A stretch of DNA of 64,000 nucleotides from positions 98,989-162,988 of the forward strand of contig JBDTEO010000017.1 in the NCBI GenBank assembly GCA_039922495.1, read 5' to 3'. The stretch is from JALYYC01 sp039922495 (GTDB taxonomy: Bacteria; Chloroflexota; Dormibacteria; CF-121). The notes below the pieces were generated by a model. That model was not told the origin of the DNA. It saw nothing but the letters and a program-made list of their open reading frames with translations, and did no database searches. Made by a program: the position numbers and the translations under genes. This document shows positions 1 through 7,655 of the stretch, in pieces. The stretch's first letter is position 1; each line of letters begins with the position of its first letter.

Positions 1-1
1 G

Positions 2-553
2 GCGCTATCCCTGCTCGAACAGGAATCGGCCGCCGGTCGCCAGGCGGACGGGCAGGCCTTGCTCAACGCGCTAGACGAAGCGGCCGGCCTGCCGCCCTGC
101 AAGCTGACCGTAGCGGATCGACCGCAGCGGCACCGGACGCGCGACGGCCGGTTGGCGCTCAAGACGTATGGCTATTACCGGATCGCCTGGGAGTCCGTCC
201 CACGGCGGGGATCGATCCGGATCTACAACCTGACGGCCATTCGGCAGCAGGTGCTGGCGCCCAAGGTTTTTCTCGAGACGCTGCTGCACGAGTGGGTGCA
301 CCACTACGACTTCACCGGGCTGGAGCTGGATCGCTCGCCGCACACGTCAGGCTTCTACGCCCGGATCCGCGACCTTGCGGAGACGCTCGGCGTTGGATTC
401 GTCACACCACCCAAGCGCGAGATGGTCGGCGTTGCCAGCGTCGCGGACGATGTGACTGTGGCGACCCCCGACCGGTTACGGCCGGGCGGCGTCGCCCCAC
501 CGCAGTGGATCCGCGACCAGGTCATGGGCCTCTTTGGCCGGCCCGGCCGCTAG
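2..553 (+). CDS. SprT-like zinc metallopeptidase domain protein, 5' truncated
   Basis: The frame is open from base 2, so the gene almost certainly starts outside the window; a TTG at 59 is only an internal candidate. At 287-310 the protein carries HEWVHHYD, an HExxH-type zinc motif in which two histidines bind zinc and the glutamate activates water. The residues around it (LETLLHEWVHHYD) resemble the SprT/WSS1-like and small metallopeptidase families. No signal peptide or membrane segment is visible in the part present. The substrate cannot be told; SprT-like proteins in other bacteria are often uncharacterised. The tail after the motif is Pro/Arg-rich and looks disordered. The family assignment rests on one motif. 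Confidence 0.6.
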   Translation, partial: ALSLLEQESAAGRQADGQALLNALDEAAGLPPCKLTVADRPQRHRTRDGRLALKTYGYYRIAWESVPRRGSIRIYNLTAIRQQVLAPKVFLETLLHEWVHHYDFTGLELDRSPHTSGFYARIRDLAETLGVGFVTPPKREMVGVASVADDVTVATPDRLRPGGVAPPQWIRDQVMGLFGRPGR

Positions 554-574
554 CTCAGGCTCAGCCTCGACCAG

Positions 575-580
575 TACAAT
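575..580 (+). promoter_or_regulatory. -10 box upstream of hppA
   Basis: TACAAT lies 22 bases after the stop of the preceding gene and 46 bases before the CTG start preferred for hppA, which leaves room for a leader containing the strong ribosome site at 611-620. No good -35 hexamer is seen at 17 bp spacing. Confidence 0.35.
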
Positions 581-626
581 ACGGCGGGCGTTTCCGTGCC
601 CGATCACCTAGGAAGGGAGGCAACAC

Positions 627-2678
627 CTGCTCGCGGCTGCCATCGCGGTTGACGACGCTTCGGCGACGACAGTCCTGGCTCTCGTGAGCATCACGGCGAT
701 CCTCGCCCTGGCTTACGGCGGCCTGCTGACCCGCTGGGTGCTCGCCGCCGATGCGGGCGACGCCACCATGGCCCGCATCGCCAAAGCGATCCAGGAAGGC
801 GCCGCCGCCTATCTCAATCGGCAATACGCGACGATCGCGATCATCGGCCTGGTCCTGGCGGTGGTGATCACGCTCGTGATCAACGTCGAGACCGGAATCC
901 TGTACGTCGTTGGCGCGGCCTGCTCGGCCCTGGCCGGCTACGTCGGCATGAACGTCTCGGTCCGAGCCAATGTCAGGACCGCGCAGGCGGCGACGGGAGG
1001 CCTGGACCGGGCGCTGCGGCTGGCTTTTCGGGGTGGCGCCGTCACCGGCCTTTTCGTCGTCGGACTCGGGTTGCTCGGCGTGACGCTGTCCTACTGGGTC
1101 TTCAAGAAGCCGGAAGCGTTGGTCGGGCTCGCCTTCGGTGCCAGCCTGATCAGCGTTTTCGCCCGACTGGGCGGCGGGATTTTCACCAAGGCCGCCGATG
1201 TGGGGGCCGACCTGGTCGGCAAGGTGGAAGCCGGCATTCCCGAGGACGACCCGCGGAATCCCGCCGTGATCGCAGATAACGTCGGGGACAACGTGGGCGA
1301 CTGCGCCGGCATGGCCGCCGACCTGTTCGAGACATACGCCGTCACCGCGATCGCGGCGATGCTGCTCGGGAGCCTCCTCTTCCCGGGCCAGTTGCGGTTC
1401 GTCCTCTTCCCGCTGATCCTGGGCGGGATCTCCATCATTGCCACGATCATCGGAACCCTCTTCGTCAGGCTCGGAAGCAGCACCTGGATCATGGGTGCGC
1501 TCTATCGCGGACTGGGCGTCAGCGCCGGGCTGGCGCTCCTGGGCTTTCTCGCGATCACGCTCGCGATGAATTTGAACTTCAATCTCTTCTGGGCGGCGGT
1601 CGTGGGCGTCATTGTGACGCTCGCGATCGTGGGCATCACGGAGTTCTTCACGAGCGCCAGTTACGCCCCGGTTCGCCTGATCGCGAGGGCGTCAACCACC
1701 GGCCACGCCACGAACATCATCGCCGGCCAGGCGATCGGCATGCTCGGCACGGGACTTCCAGTCCTCGTCATCGGGGTCGGCATCCTGGTCTCCTTCTTCC
1801 TCAATCAAGAGCCGGGCGTCACGGGCGCTGGCCTCTATGGTGTGGCGATCGCGGCGATGGCGATGCTCTCCATGACCGGGATCATCGTCGCCATCGATGC
1901 CTACGGGCCAATCACGGACAACGCCGGCGGGATCGCCGAGATGGCCAACCTCCCGGAGTCGGTGCGGAATATTACCGACCGCCTTGATGCCGTCGGTAAT
2001 ACGACCAAGGCCGTCACCAAAGGCTATGCGATCGGTTCCGCCGGCCTGGCCGCGCTGGTCCTGTTCTCCTCCTACACGCAGGAGGTGGGGAAGGGCAGGC
2101 ACCTCCTCTTCGACCTGACGGATCCCCTGGTGATCGTGGGGCTCTTTTTTGGCGGCATTCTGCCCTTCCTGTTCGGGTCGCTGAGCATGCTGGCCGTCGG
2201 TCGTGCTGCAGGCCAGGTGGTCGTCGAGGTCCGGCGCCAGTTCCGCGAGATCAAGGGGCTCATGGAGGGCACGGCCCTGCCCGAATACGGCCGTGCGGTC
2301 GACCTGGTGACCAAGGCCGCCCAGCGCGAGATGATCGTGCCTGGGCTGATCCCGGTAGCGGCACCGCTTCTCGTCGGCTTCATCCTGGGCCCCAAGGCAC
2401 TGGGCGGGATGCTGATCGGTGCGATCGTCACCGGCATCTTCCTGGCGATCCAGATGACCTCCGGGGGAGGCGCCTGGGATAATGCCAAGAAATACATCGA
2501 GGATGGTCACTACGGCGGCAAGGGCACCGAGACCCACGCGGCGGCCGTGACCGGCGATACCGTGGGCGACCCCAACAAGGACACCGCCGGGCCGGCGATC
2601 AACCCGATGATCAAGGTGATCAACATCATCGCCATCCTCATCGCCCCCATGATCGCCACGAATTCACTGATTCACTAG
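627..2678 (+). CDS. hppA: K+-independent proton-pumping membrane pyrophosphatase
   Basis: This integral membrane enzyme couples pyrophosphate hydrolysis to proton export. The substrate loops are clear: DVGADLVGKVE, then NVGDNVGDCAGMAADLFE, and near the C-terminus GDTVGDPNKDTAGPAINP, which hold the Asp and Lys residues that bind Mg-PPi. The segment GNTTKAVTKGYAIGSAG has Lys at the position that is Ala in K+-dependent enzymes, so this is the K+-independent, H+-pumping class. Many hydrophobic helices fill about 683 residues, normal for the family. The first ATG/GTG/TTG in frame is GTG at 684, which has no ribosome site. A CTG at 627 sits 6 nt after GGAAGGGAGG (611-620) and adds 19 residues that complete the first helix, so CTG 627 is preferred. 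Confidence 0.93.
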   Translation: MLAAAIAVDDASATTVLALVSITAILALAYGGLLTRWVLAADAGDATMARIAKAIQEGAAAYLNRQYATIAIIGLVLAVVITLVINVETGILYVVGAACSALAGYVGMNVSVRANVRTAQAATGGLDRALRLAFRGGAVTGLFVVGLGLLGVTLSYWVFKKPEALVGLAFGASLISVFARLGGGIFTKAADVGADLVGKVEAGIPEDDPRNPAVIADNVGDNVGDCAGMAADLFETYAVTAIAAMLLGSLLFPGQLRFVLFPLILGGISIIATIIGTLFVRLGSSTWIMGALYRGLGVSAGLALLGFLAITLAMNLNFNLFWAAVVGVIVTLAIVGITEFFTSASYAPVRLIARASTTGHATNIIAGQAIGMLGTGLPVLVIGVGILVSFFLNQEPGVTGAGLYGVAIAAMAMLSMTGIIVAIDAYGPITDNAGGIAEMANLPESVRNITDRLDAVGNTTKAVTKGYAIGSAGLAALVLFSSYTQEVGKGRHLLFDLTDPLVIVGLFFGGILPFLFGSLSMLAVGRAAGQVVVEVRRQFREIKGLMEGTALPEYGRAVDLVTKAAQREMIVPGLIPVAAPLLVGFILGPKALGGMLIGAIVTGIFLAIQMTSGGGAWDNAKKYIEDGHYGGKGTETHAAAVTGDTVGDPNKDTAGPAINPMIKVINIIAILIAPMIATNSLIH

Positions 2679-2707
2679 TTCCCAGGCGGCTGTGGCTCAA
2701 ATACACT
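2679..2707 (+). promoter_or_regulatory. Promoter with -10 TACACT close to start
   Basis: TTCCCA (2679-2684), 17 bp, then TACACT (2702-2707). Only 6 nt separate the -10 box from the ATG at 2714, so the transcript would begin at or next to the start codon. Confidence 0.5.
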
Positions 2708-2713
2708 TGAGGC

Positions 2714-3055
2714 ATGGACGAATACCTGCTCGAGATCAACGAGTTGCACCGTCGCATCGCGAAGCTCAAGTTCGACCATGCCTCGACCGTCCTCATCGAT
2801 GAGCTCGAAGCCCAACTCCGGATCCTCAAGGCCCTTTACGATTCGGCGATCGGCCTGTACGCCATGGGCCAGGGTGACCCAGGCCTGCAGACCGCGTTCC
2901 GGGAACGGGATCTGGGTGATTGGACGGTCGAAAATGTCTATTTCTTCGTGTACGAGCAGGCAATGGCATTGGAGCCAGAGGGCCACGACCTCGCGACCCT
3001 GATCTGGCACCAGGACTTTGCAGCGCCGCTGCGCACGGGGGTCCTGGCCAAATAG
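2714..3055 (+). CDS. Hypothetical 113-residue soluble protein
   Basis: I do not recognise this family. The protein is small, acidic to neutral and mostly helical: its first half (ELHRRIAKLKFDHASTVLIDELEAQL begins the pattern) has heptad-like spacing of Leu and charged residues, and the second half is aromatic-rich around WTVENVYFFVYEQ. There is no signal peptide, membrane helix or metal motif. It has its own promoter-like box 6 nt before the ATG and ends just before a palindromic terminator, so it appears to be a single-gene unit. No Shine-Dalgarno sequence precedes the ATG, consistent with leaderless translation. Confidence 0.65.
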   Translation: MDEYLLEINELHRRIAKLKFDHASTVLIDELEAQLRILKALYDSAIGLYAMGQGDPGLQTAFRERDLGDWTVENVYFFVYEQAMALEPEGHDLATLIWHQDFAAPLRTGVLAK

Positions 3056-3059
3056 AAAA

Positions 3060-3083
3060 CGAGGAGCCCGTACGGGCTCCTCG
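3060..3083. terminator. Bidirectional terminator between convergent genes
   Basis: A perfect 24-bp palindrome (12-bp arms from C3060 to G3083) lies between the end of the + strand gene at 3055 and the stop of the - strand gene at 3103. Read on the minus strand it is followed by GTTTTCTATTT, a usable T tract; on the plus strand no T tract follows. Confidence 0.75.
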
Positions 3084-3102
3084 CTCAAACAATCGTTGTC
3101 AG

Positions 3103-3621
3103 TTAGTCGTTGCTATGGCCGCGGCCGTGGCCCTGTCCATGCGACTGGGCCGACTTGCCGTGAATCGCGCTGGTCGTATCGGTCGTATCGGTCGCGTCGG
3201 TCGCGTCCGTGGTCGCCGGTTCGGTCGCGTCCGGCGTTTCGGTGGCCTGCGTGTTCGCGCTGATCTTCGCCGTATTGAACTGCGCGCACCAAGTGTGAAC
3301 CGTCGACATCAGCTTGCCGTGAAAGTTCTTCGAAATCTTGGTCGCACCGGCCGCCGGCGCCAGGGCGAGGTCCTTGTTCTGGGCGAACGTCGAGACGCAC
3401 TCGCCCGGGTTCTTGAACGCCTTGAGTGTAAGGGCGTTCTGGCCGCTGAGCGAGATCAGGTTGAACGTCGGGGTCGTGGCGCCGGTCGGAAGGGTCAGCG
3501 TGACCGGCTTCGCGTTGGCAACCGAGACCGTGTTGTTGGCAGCGTAGGCACCGGCAACGCCGAGTGAGAGTGCGCCTGTCGCTAGTCCTGCCGCGATTTT
3601 CACCTTCGTACTACCGAACAT
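3103..3621 (-). CDS. Secreted Thr/Asp-rich protein with His-rich tail
   Basis: Residues 1-27 form a classical signal peptide (basic start, hydrophobic core, cleavage near AYAANN). The mature part begins with a compact domain of about 90 residues holding two Cys (GECVST and HTWCAQ), probably a disulfide. It is followed by a low-complexity run of TDATD/TDTT repeats and a C-terminal HGQGHGRGHSND segment that could bind metal. The ATG is preceded by AAGGAGG (complement of 3632-3638), so this gene has a normal leader. The family is not recognised; a role in cell-surface or metal binding is only a guess from composition. Transcription probably ends at the palindrome at 3060-3083. Confidence 0.75.
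   Translation of the reverse strand: MFGSTKVKIAAGLATGALSLGVAGAYAANNTVSVANAKPVTLTLPTGATTPTFNLISLSGQNALTLKAFKNPGECVSTFAQNKDLALAPAAGATKISKNFHGKLMSTVHTWCAQFNTAKISANTQATETPDATEPATTDATDATDTTDTTSAIHGKSAQSHGQGHGRGHSND
3177..3236. repeat. Degenerate short tandem repeats inside the secreted protein gene
   Basis: Units of about 9 bp (cgtatcggt, cgcgtcggt and variants) recur and encode the alternating Thr-Asp stretch. Such repeats can expand or contract by slippage. Confidence 0.6.
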
Positions 3622-3784
3622 GCTTTATCAATCCTCCTTGGATGATTCCGATGATCTACAAGCTAAAACGGCTGATCGCACGGCCCGCATATGGGCGACC
3701 ATGGCACCGTTACAGCGAACGAGAGGGCCGCCTCGGGACGGTGACCCGGTTGTAACGGGAGCGCGCGTATCCTGAAACGCGAAG

Positions 3785-5359
3785 ATGCGACAGGAGATCG
3801 GGACGCGCCCCAGGCCCGTCGACGAGGTCCCGGCTTCGCCGCTTGCCTCGTCCCTGCTGCTGCCGCTGGCGTTCATCGGCGGGCTGACGAGCCTCGGCAT
3901 CGAATTCGCGGCCTCCAGGCTGCTGGCCCCGTTCTTCGGCCAGTCCCTGTTCATCTGGGGCACCTTGATCGGCCTGATCCTGATCTACCTGACGATCGGC
4001 TACTACGCCGGGGGACGGCTGGCGGACCGGTACCCCGACGCGCGCCTGCTGTTCCGGCTGACGGCCGCGGCCGCACTCGCCACGGCGCTCATCCCGGTGA
4101 TCTCGCGTCCGATCCTGTCGCTGGCGCAGACGGGATTCGCCCAGCTCTCCGTGGGACTGGTGCTGGGCTCGCTGGCGTCGGTCATCGTGCTCTTTGCCCT
4201 GCCGGTGATCCTGCTCGGCATGGTGTCGCCGTTTATCATCCGCTTGCGCATCCAGCGCCTCGAGGCCGCGGGCAACGCGGCCGGCGCCGTTTATGCCCTC
4301 TCGACGCTGGGGAGCATCCTCGGAACATTCCTTCCGGTCTTCTGGTTCATCCCCACGTTTGGGACGCGACCCACCATCATCGGCCTGGCGCTCGTCCTGG
4401 GCCTGATCTCGGCGGCCGGGCTGTGGGCCACCCGCAGACGGTTGCGATACGTGCTGCTCCCGGTCGCGGTGCTGCTGCTAGGTCTGGCCTCGGGCGGCAG
4501 CATCCGGAGCGCCGCCTACGGCCAGCTGGTCTACGAAGCGGAATCCGGCTACAACTACATCCAGGTGGTGCGAGATGGCACCGAGACCGACCTCGTGCTC
4601 AACGAGGGTCAGGCGGTCCACTCGATCTACGATCCGACGACGATTTACACGCACGGCTACTGGGATGAGGTCCTGTTGGCGCCGTACTTTTCCTCAGGCC
4701 AGGTGCCAGGGCGAGTGGCGCTCATTGGCCTGGCCGGAGGGACGGTGGCGCGGCAGTTTACGGCGATCGACGGACCGATCCCGATCGATGGCGTCGAGCT
4801 CGACCCGAAAATCGTCGACGTCGGCCGACGGTTTTTTGGCATGACGGAACCCAATCTCAAGGTCTCCGTGGCGGATGGTCGCTACTGGATGGCGACGCAA
4901 GCAAAAAAATACGACGTGATTCTTGTCGACGCCTATCGCCAGCCGTACATCCCCTTCTATCTGACCACGCGGGAGTTTTTCGAAAACGCGAAAGCGCACC
5001 TGAATCCGGGAGGCGTCCTGGCCATCAACGTCGGGCGAACAGCGACGGACTATCGGCTGGTCGATGCCCTCGGCGGGACGCTGACGGCGGTGTTTCCCCG
5101 GGTCTTTGCGCTCGACACCGCGCATCACTTCACGAACAGCCTGCTGTTTGCGACAACGGCGCCGACGACGGTCGATGGCTTCCGGACCGCCGCCGGGGCC
5201 CAGTCAAATCCTCTTTTGAAGCCGATCGTCGATGACGCCCTCGCCGCGGGCAATGTCCGAGTCATGCACCCCAATGGCATCGTGTTCACGGACGACCTCG
5301 CTCCCGTCGAGCAACTGATCGATGACATTATCCTGGGCTACATCCGCAAAGGCGGCTGA
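3785..5359 (+). CDS. Fused membrane / spermidine-synthase-like protein
   Basis: The N-terminal half (about residues 20-240) is a membrane domain with roughly seven hydrophobic helices, including GIEFAASRLLAPFFG and GMVSPFIIRL, typical of MFS-fused polyamine aminopropyltransferase homologues. The C-terminal half is a Rossmann methyltransferase-like domain: IGLAGGTVARQF (nucleotide loop), DGVELDPKIVDVG (acidic residue after strand 2), VADGRYWM and DVILVDAYRQPYIPFYLTT. Fused proteins of this kind are widespread in GC-rich bacteria, but whether they make polyamines is mostly untested. TATCCT (3768-3773) lies 11 nt before the ATG. The gene is 16 bases upstream of mrp, which has its own -10 box. 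Confidence 0.85.
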   Translation: MRQEIGTRPRPVDEVPASPLASSLLLPLAFIGGLTSLGIEFAASRLLAPFFGQSLFIWGTLIGLILIYLTIGYYAGGRLADRYPDARLLFRLTAAAALATALIPVISRPILSLAQTGFAQLSVGLVLGSLASVIVLFALPVILLGMVSPFIIRLRIQRLEAAGNAAGAVYALSTLGSILGTFLPVFWFIPTFGTRPTIIGLALVLGLISAAGLWATRRRLRYVLLPVAVLLLGLASGGSIRSAAYGQLVYEAESGYNYIQVVRDGTETDLVLNEGQAVHSIYDPTTIYTHGYWDEVLLAPYFSSGQVPGRVALIGLAGGTVARQFTAIDGPIPIDGVELDPKIVDVGRRFFGMTEPNLKVSVADGRYWMATQAKKYDVILVDAYRQPYIPFYLTTREFFENAKAHLNPGGVLAINVGRTATDYRLVDALGGTLTAVFPRVFALDTAHHFTNSLLFATTAPTTVDGFRTAAGAQSNPLLKPIVDDALAAGNVRVMHPNGIVFTDDLAPVEQLIDDIILGYIRKGG

Positions 5360-5363
5360 TCGA

Positions 5364-5369
5364 TAGAAT
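5364..5369 (+). promoter_or_regulatory. -10 box TAGAAT 6 nt before mrp
   Basis: TAGAAT ends 6 nt before the ATG at 5376, in the 16-nt gap after the preceding stop codon, so the mrp transcript would be leaderless. No Shine-Dalgarno sequence is present. Confidence 0.55.
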
Positions 5370-5375
5370 TGACTC

Positions 5376-6467
5376 ATGACGGTAGCGCAGCTAACTGAAG
5401 AGGGCGTCCTTGAGGCGCTCAGCACGGTGAAGGACCCGGAGCTTCACAAGGGCATGCTCGAGCTGAAGATGCTCCAGGACGTCGTGGTCCTCGATCCGGA
5501 GACCATCGGCATGCGCGTCGTCCTGACGACGCCCGCCTGTCCCCTCAAGAACCGGATCCACGACGACATCGACGCCGCACTGGCCATGCTGCCGGGATCG
5601 CCGAAGGCCAAGATCACCTGGGACGCCCAGGTCTCACGGACCGGCGGCATCCCGCAGAAGCAGCAGGTCGAGGGCGTCAAGAACATCGTCTCGGTTGGGG
5701 CCGGCAAAGGTGGCGTCGGCAAATCCACCTGCGCCGTTAACATCGCGATCGCCCTATCGCAGCTTGGTGCGCGGACCGGCGTGCTGGACGCCGACGTCTA
5801 CGGGCCGAACGTGCATATTCTCCTCGGTGCCGAACACGAAAAACCCTATGCGCAGGATGAAAAAATCATTCCGATCCAGCGCTACGGGATCAAAATTATT
5901 TCGATCGGCTTCTTTATTGAGCCCGACAAGCCGGCGATCTGGCGCGGGCCAATGCTGTCCGGTGCGGTGCGCCAATTTCTTTTCGACGTCAATTGGGGTG
6001 AGCTGGACTATCTTGTCGTCGACCTGCCGCCCGGCACCGGGGACGTGCAGTTGACCATGTCGCAGAGCATCCCGATGACCGGCGCTGTCGTCGTCTCGAC
6101 GCCGCAGGATGTCTCGACCGCCGATGTCGGCCGCGCCATCCAAATGTTCAATACCTTGAAAGTGCCAAACCTGGGCCTGGTCGAGAACATGAGCTTCCAC
6201 ATCTGCCCGCATTGCGGCGAACGCAGCGATATCTTCGGGCACGGTGGTGCCCGCGCCCTGGCCGAACGGATGCAGATCCCGTTCCTTGGCGAGATCCCGT
6301 TGGACCAACGGATTCGCGAAGGCGGCGGTCCGGGTGTCCCCCTGATGATCAGCGATCCCGATTCGCCGCTCGCATCCGTCTATCGGGATGTCGCCTCCCA
6401 TCTGGCCGCCCAGGTCAGCATCCGCAACTTCAAGCAATCGAGCTTCATTCCCCTGCGTACGATCTAG
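5376..6467 (+). CDS. mrp: Mrp/ApbC-type iron-sulfur cluster carrier ATPase
   Basis: A soluble P-loop protein that carries and inserts Fe-S clusters. Residues 1-95 form the MIP18/DUF59-like N-terminal domain (VKDPELHKGMLELKMLQDV). The ATPase domain starts with the deviant Walker A VGAGKGGVGKSTCAVN near residue 110 and has YLVVDLPPGTGDVQL as its Walker B/switch. The CPHCG pair near residue 275 is the CxxC that bridges a cluster in the dimer. At 363 residues the length is normal. galK follows after 37 bases and is probably cotranscribed, though the two have no known functional link. Confidence 0.92.
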   Translation: MTVAQLTEEGVLEALSTVKDPELHKGMLELKMLQDVVVLDPETIGMRVVLTTPACPLKNRIHDDIDAALAMLPGSPKAKITWDAQVSRTGGIPQKQQVEGVKNIVSVGAGKGGVGKSTCAVNIAIALSQLGARTGVLDADVYGPNVHILLGAEHEKPYAQDEKIIPIQRYGIKIISIGFFIEPDKPAIWRGPMLSGAVRQFLFDVNWGELDYLVVDLPPGTGDVQLTMSQSIPMTGAVVVSTPQDVSTADVGRAIQMFNTLKVPNLGLVENMSFHICPHCGERSDIFGHGGARALAERMQIPFLGEIPLDQRIREGGGPGVPLMISDPDSPLASVYRDVASHLAAQVSIRNFKQSSFIPLRTI

Positions 6468-6504
6468 TTCTCGACCGCCGGACGCCAACGGACGGCCTTC
6501 TGCC

Positions 6505-7653
6505 ATGAGCGCCGCGCACCAACTGGATGCTCGTGCCCGGCAGCTATTCGGCGAAGTCTGCGGCTATCCACCCGCCGCCGTGGCGATCGCCCCGGGTCGC
6601 ATGAACATCATCGGGGAACACACGGATTACAACCAGGGTTGGGTCTTGCCGGCCGCCATTGACCGGTTCGTCGGTGTGGCCTTCCGCCCGCGTCGTGATG
6701 CCCAGATCGTACTGCAAAGCGATCGCTATCCGACCCCGGTTCGGCTTCCGCGCCTACCCGATCGCAAGCAGGAAGCCTGGTACGACTACGTGGTAGGGGT
6801 CGCGCACCAGATCGATGCGCGCCGGGGTTCCACCACCGGATTCGATGCCGTGGTGGTCGCCGATCTCCCGGCCGGCTCCGGCCTGAGCTCGTCCGGGGCC
6901 CTGGAGGTCGCTTTTGCGGTTGCTTCCACCGCCGCGCGAGGCCTGGCGCTGCCGCCCGCCGAGCTGGCGGCCCTCTGTCAACAGGCCGAAAACGAGTTTA
7001 TTGGCGCGCGCACCGGCATCATGGATCAGTACACGGCCCTGCTGGCCCGCGCCGGGAACGCGATGCTGCTGGACTGCCGCAGCCTGGCGCACGAAGATGT
7101 TGCACTTCCAGATGTCCGATTCGCCTGGTTGCTCGCCGACACGCGGATTCGGCACGAACTTGCCGCGTCCGCGTACAACGAGCGGCGTGCCCAATGTGAG
7201 GCAGCGGCCGCCGTCCTCGGCTTCACCAGTCTTCGGGACGCCTCGGAGGCCGACCTCGATCGGATCCAGGATCCGCTGCTCCGGCGCCGAGCCCGGCACG
7301 TCGTCATGGAGAACGCCCGGGTCCTTGCCGCCGCCGGCGCCCTGCGACGGCGCGAGACGCGTGCGCTTGGGCCGCTCCTCGATGCCTCGCATGCCAGCCT
7401 TCAGCGTGATTTCGCCGTCAGTAGTCCGGAGCTGGATGCCCTGGTCGACCTCGCCCACGGGGTGCCGCAGGTCATCGGGGCCCGGATGATGGGGGGCGGC
7501 TTCGGTGGCTGCGCGATCGTGCTCCTGGAGGCAACCGGGCTCGATGATCTCGAGCAACATCTGCAGATCGGGTACACGGACATGTTCCATCGTTCGGCCG
7601 AGTTTTACCGCGTTCGCTCCGTAGACGGTACGATGCCGGCAAGGTCCCACTGA
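6505..7653 (+). CDS. galK: Galactokinase
   Basis: GHMP-family kinase that phosphorylates galactose at C1 using ATP (Leloir pathway). All three family motifs are present: GRMNIIGEHTDYNQGWVLP near residue 33 (galactokinase signature), DLPAGSGLSSSGAL near residue 120 (ATP loop) and MMGGGFGGCAIV near residue 330. The start is the ATG at 6505, giving 382 residues; a longer frame upstream overlaps mrp and lacks homology. The GH2-type glycosidase gene begins two bases after its stop codon, which suggests use of galactosides or related oligosaccharides. No galT or galE is in the window. Confidence 0.92.
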   Translation: MSAAHQLDARARQLFGEVCGYPPAAVAIAPGRMNIIGEHTDYNQGWVLPAAIDRFVGVAFRPRRDAQIVLQSDRYPTPVRLPRLPDRKQEAWYDYVVGVAHQIDARRGSTTGFDAVVVADLPAGSGLSSSGALEVAFAVASTAARGLALPPAELAALCQQAENEFIGARTGIMDQYTALLARAGNAMLLDCRSLAHEDVALPDVRFAWLLADTRIRHELAASAYNERRAQCEAAAAVLGFTSLRDASEADLDRIQDPLLRRRARHVVMENARVLAAAGALRRRETRALGPLLDASHASLQRDFAVSSPELDALVDLAHGVPQVIGARMMGGGFGGCAIVLLEATGLDDLEQHLQIGYTDMFHRSAEFYRVRSVDGTMPARSH

Positions 7654-7655
7654 CG

